Source: CAVZTX01 sp963778375 (GTDB lineage Bacteria; Chloroflexota; Ktedonobacteria; Ktedonobacterales; Ktedonobacteraceae). From it: DNA of 64,000 bases. Below are positions 62,919-64,000 of the stretch, in pieces (positions within the stretch are counted from its first letter, which is position 1; each line of letters opens with the position of its first letter). The notes beneath the pieces were generated by a model. It saw nothing but the letters and a program-made list of their open reading frames with translations. It was not told the origin of the DNA and did no database searches. The translations under genes and the position numbers were made by a program. The stretch spans positions 124,001 through 188,000 of the forward strand of contig CAVZTX010000028.1 of assembly GCA_963778375.1 (NCBI GenBank), read 5' to 3'.

Positions 62919-63455
62919 TTAGCTGCACTTCCCGGTTGGATAGACCATCTGAGACACGAGGTAGTTAGGACTGGTGACTAACACGCCTCCGGGCCCAGGA
63001 TAGGTATGATCAGCTGGCAGACTGCCTTGCCACGTGAACACGAAGTTTGATTGCTGCTGTCCAGGGATAATGGTTAACTGTTCAAACGTTTGGGAACGCC
63101 CGTTGTTGAGCGTATAGGAAAACGCAATCGTGCCTCCATTTGGGCCTGAATCGACATGAAAGACGGCATTATAGACGACCTGAATATAGGAACCGCATTT
63201 CCATAGCGAGATGTTGGTTGGACTGACATACATATCAATGCTCGTTACTTTGAATGATGCTGCATTCGTCGTTCTCATGCTGAGGGGATTCGTTGTTGCT
63301 AAGTGCGTTGAGAGATCTGAGTACGAGTGGGATGAGGCAACTGTTGTTGCACCACCTACATGGCTCCCTGCGCCATTCCCACATCCTGCTAGCCCAACGA
63401 CGAGCAAAGATACGACGATAACCAACGCTTTACTTGTTCTACTGTTTTGCCACAT
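62919..63455 (-). CDS. Lipoprotein of unknown function
   Basis: 178-residue exported lipoprotein. A signal sequence (KALVIVVSLLVVGLAG) ends in the lipobox LAGC, Cys at residue 25, so it is lipid-anchored. After a Ser/Thr-rich spacer, the rest is a beta-rich domain (FKVTSIDMYVSPTNISLWKCGSYIQVVYNAVFHV..) with two Cys likely to be disulfide-linked. No family recognised; the pattern resembles small immunoglobulin-like extracellular domains. AAGGAGG just upstream of ATG 63455. Confidence 0.75.
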   Translation of the reverse strand: MWQNSRTSKALVIVVSLLVVGLAGCGNGAGSHVGGATTVASSHSYSDLSTHLATTNPLSMRTTNAASFKVTSIDMYVSPTNISLWKCGSYIQVVYNAVFHVDSGPNGGTIAFSYTLNNGRSQTFEQLTIIPGQQQSNFVFTWQGSLPADHTYPGPGGVLVTSPNYLVSQMVYPTGKCS

Positions 63456-63532
63456 AGAAACACCTCCTTCTTACAAGAAAACGCGGGTAGAGATCAGTAT
63501 TCTTGCATGAGAAGGAAACCGCCCGTTTTTCC

Positions 63533-63561
63533 TTGACAGCATGCTGACCGCTGTCTATACT
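63533..63561 (+). promoter_or_regulatory. Sigma-70 promoter
   Basis: Perfect TTGACA (63533-63538), 17-base spacer, TATACT (63556-63561). A small CTGTT/AACAG hairpin (63571-63586) follows near the likely transcript start. Drives the secreted Vgb-type gene at 63685. Confidence 0.7.
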
Positions 63562-63684
63562 TAAAATGAACTGTTTGGGGGAACAGTACAGCGATTTCGT
63601 CGCGTTCCATCATGGTCATTGCCTACCTTCTTTGTTATCTAGTGAATAGCCCCCACTCTATTTGTTCTACAAGGAGAAGAGATC

Positions 63685-64000
63685 ATGAACATTTCGTACC
63701 CGCGCAGAACTGTCCTCAAATTCCTGGTGACTGTTGTTTCGGTGTGTTTCTTGCTGGCTTTGACGGCTTTACCTGCTTTGGCGAAGGTTGGCCCAATCAA
63801 AGAGTTTACGGTTCCTACTCCGCAGAGCCATCCTGAGATTCTTGTGCTTGGGCCGGATGGGAGCATGTGGTTCACGGAGAATTTTGGCAATAATATCGGG
63901 CGGATTACGCCGAAGGGGCAGATTACGGAGTTTGCAATTCCTACGCCGAATAGCATCCCGATTGGGCTAACGGTTGGACCTGACAAGAACCTCTGGTTTG
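63685..64000 (+). CDS. Secreted Vgb-type beta-propeller, 5' part
   Basis: The reading frame runs off the window's end without a stop (105 codons seen). It opens with a signal peptide: RRTVLKFLVTVVSVCFLLALT, cleaved near LPALA-K. RRT before the hydrophobic core could be a weak twin-arginine motif. Then begin propeller blades GPDGSMWFTENFGNNIGRITPKG and EFAIPTPNS, the same repeat as the intracellular protein at 46200-47114. So this is a secreted relative. AAGGAG eight bases before ATG 63685, and a strong promoter at 63533-63561. It was identified by direct translation, as it has no stop within the window. Confidence 0.85.
   Translation, partial: MNISYPRRTVLKFLVTVVSVCFLLALTALPALAKVGPIKEFTVPTPQSHPEILVLGPDGSMWFTENFGNNIGRITPKGQITEFAIPTPNSIPIGLTVGPDKNLWF

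Overview
The window most resembles an accessory-rich stretch of a Ktedonobacteria-like Chloroflexota genome. This is inference from gene content: three Ser/Thr protein kinases with TPR, WD40 or membrane-anchored tails, two giant FHA-ABC transporters, a Get3/ArsA-like ATPase, several FAD and flavin oxidoreductases, and many short palindromic GC-rich repeats between genes. No rRNA or tRNA gene was recognised.

Layout. 0-5 kb: the 3' part of leuS (broken by one base), an APH-type kinase, a broken small gene, and a deiodinase-family gene whose in-frame TGA looks like selenocysteine with a bacterial SECIS hairpin beside it. 5-12.5 kb: two Ser/Thr kinases, a methyltransferase, a DUF4126 membrane protein, an ArsA-like ATPase and a stress-protein homologue. 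12.6-24.3 kb: a probable lipid or polyketide locus. A leftward seven-gene run encodes P450, a KS-alpha and a KS-beta lacking the active-site Cys, two different desaturases and two cyclopropane-synthase-family methyltransferases; it faces a radical SAM enzyme, with an FAD monooxygenase nearby. 24.4-31.6 kb: an FHA-FHA-FHA-ABC transporter, a halogenase-like flavoprotein and a membrane Ser/Thr kinase, all on the same strand as the lipid run. 32-43 kb: an odd alpha/beta hydrolase, an NTF2-like protein, a DedA protein, an AlbA_2/HATPase protein coupled to a ParA-like ATPase, a sugar kinase, a second FHA-ABC transporter and a beta-hydroxyacid dehydrogenase.

43-56 kb: a type I restriction-modification locus, hsdR-hsdS on one side and hsdM about 5.5 kb away. 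Between them lie a Vgb-type propeller, a DinB protein, gene stubs (DUF1801, DHFR family), an M15-like peptidase, a VOC protein and two palindromic elements; hsdS is riddled with frame breaks. Two genes flanking hsdM share an 81-bp promoter block with three AACAGGT repeats. 56-64 kb: a second DinB, a prenylcysteine-oxidase-like flavoprotein, a zinc-ribbon membrane protein, two luciferase-like oxidoreductases around an IS630 remnant, a lipoprotein and the start of a secreted Vgb-type protein.

Caution: at least ten otherwise well conserved genes are broken by single-base insertions or deletions, several in homopolymers and one in the essential leuS. Residual assembly error is the simplest explanation for most of these, so 'broken' calls should be read as 'broken in this sequence'.
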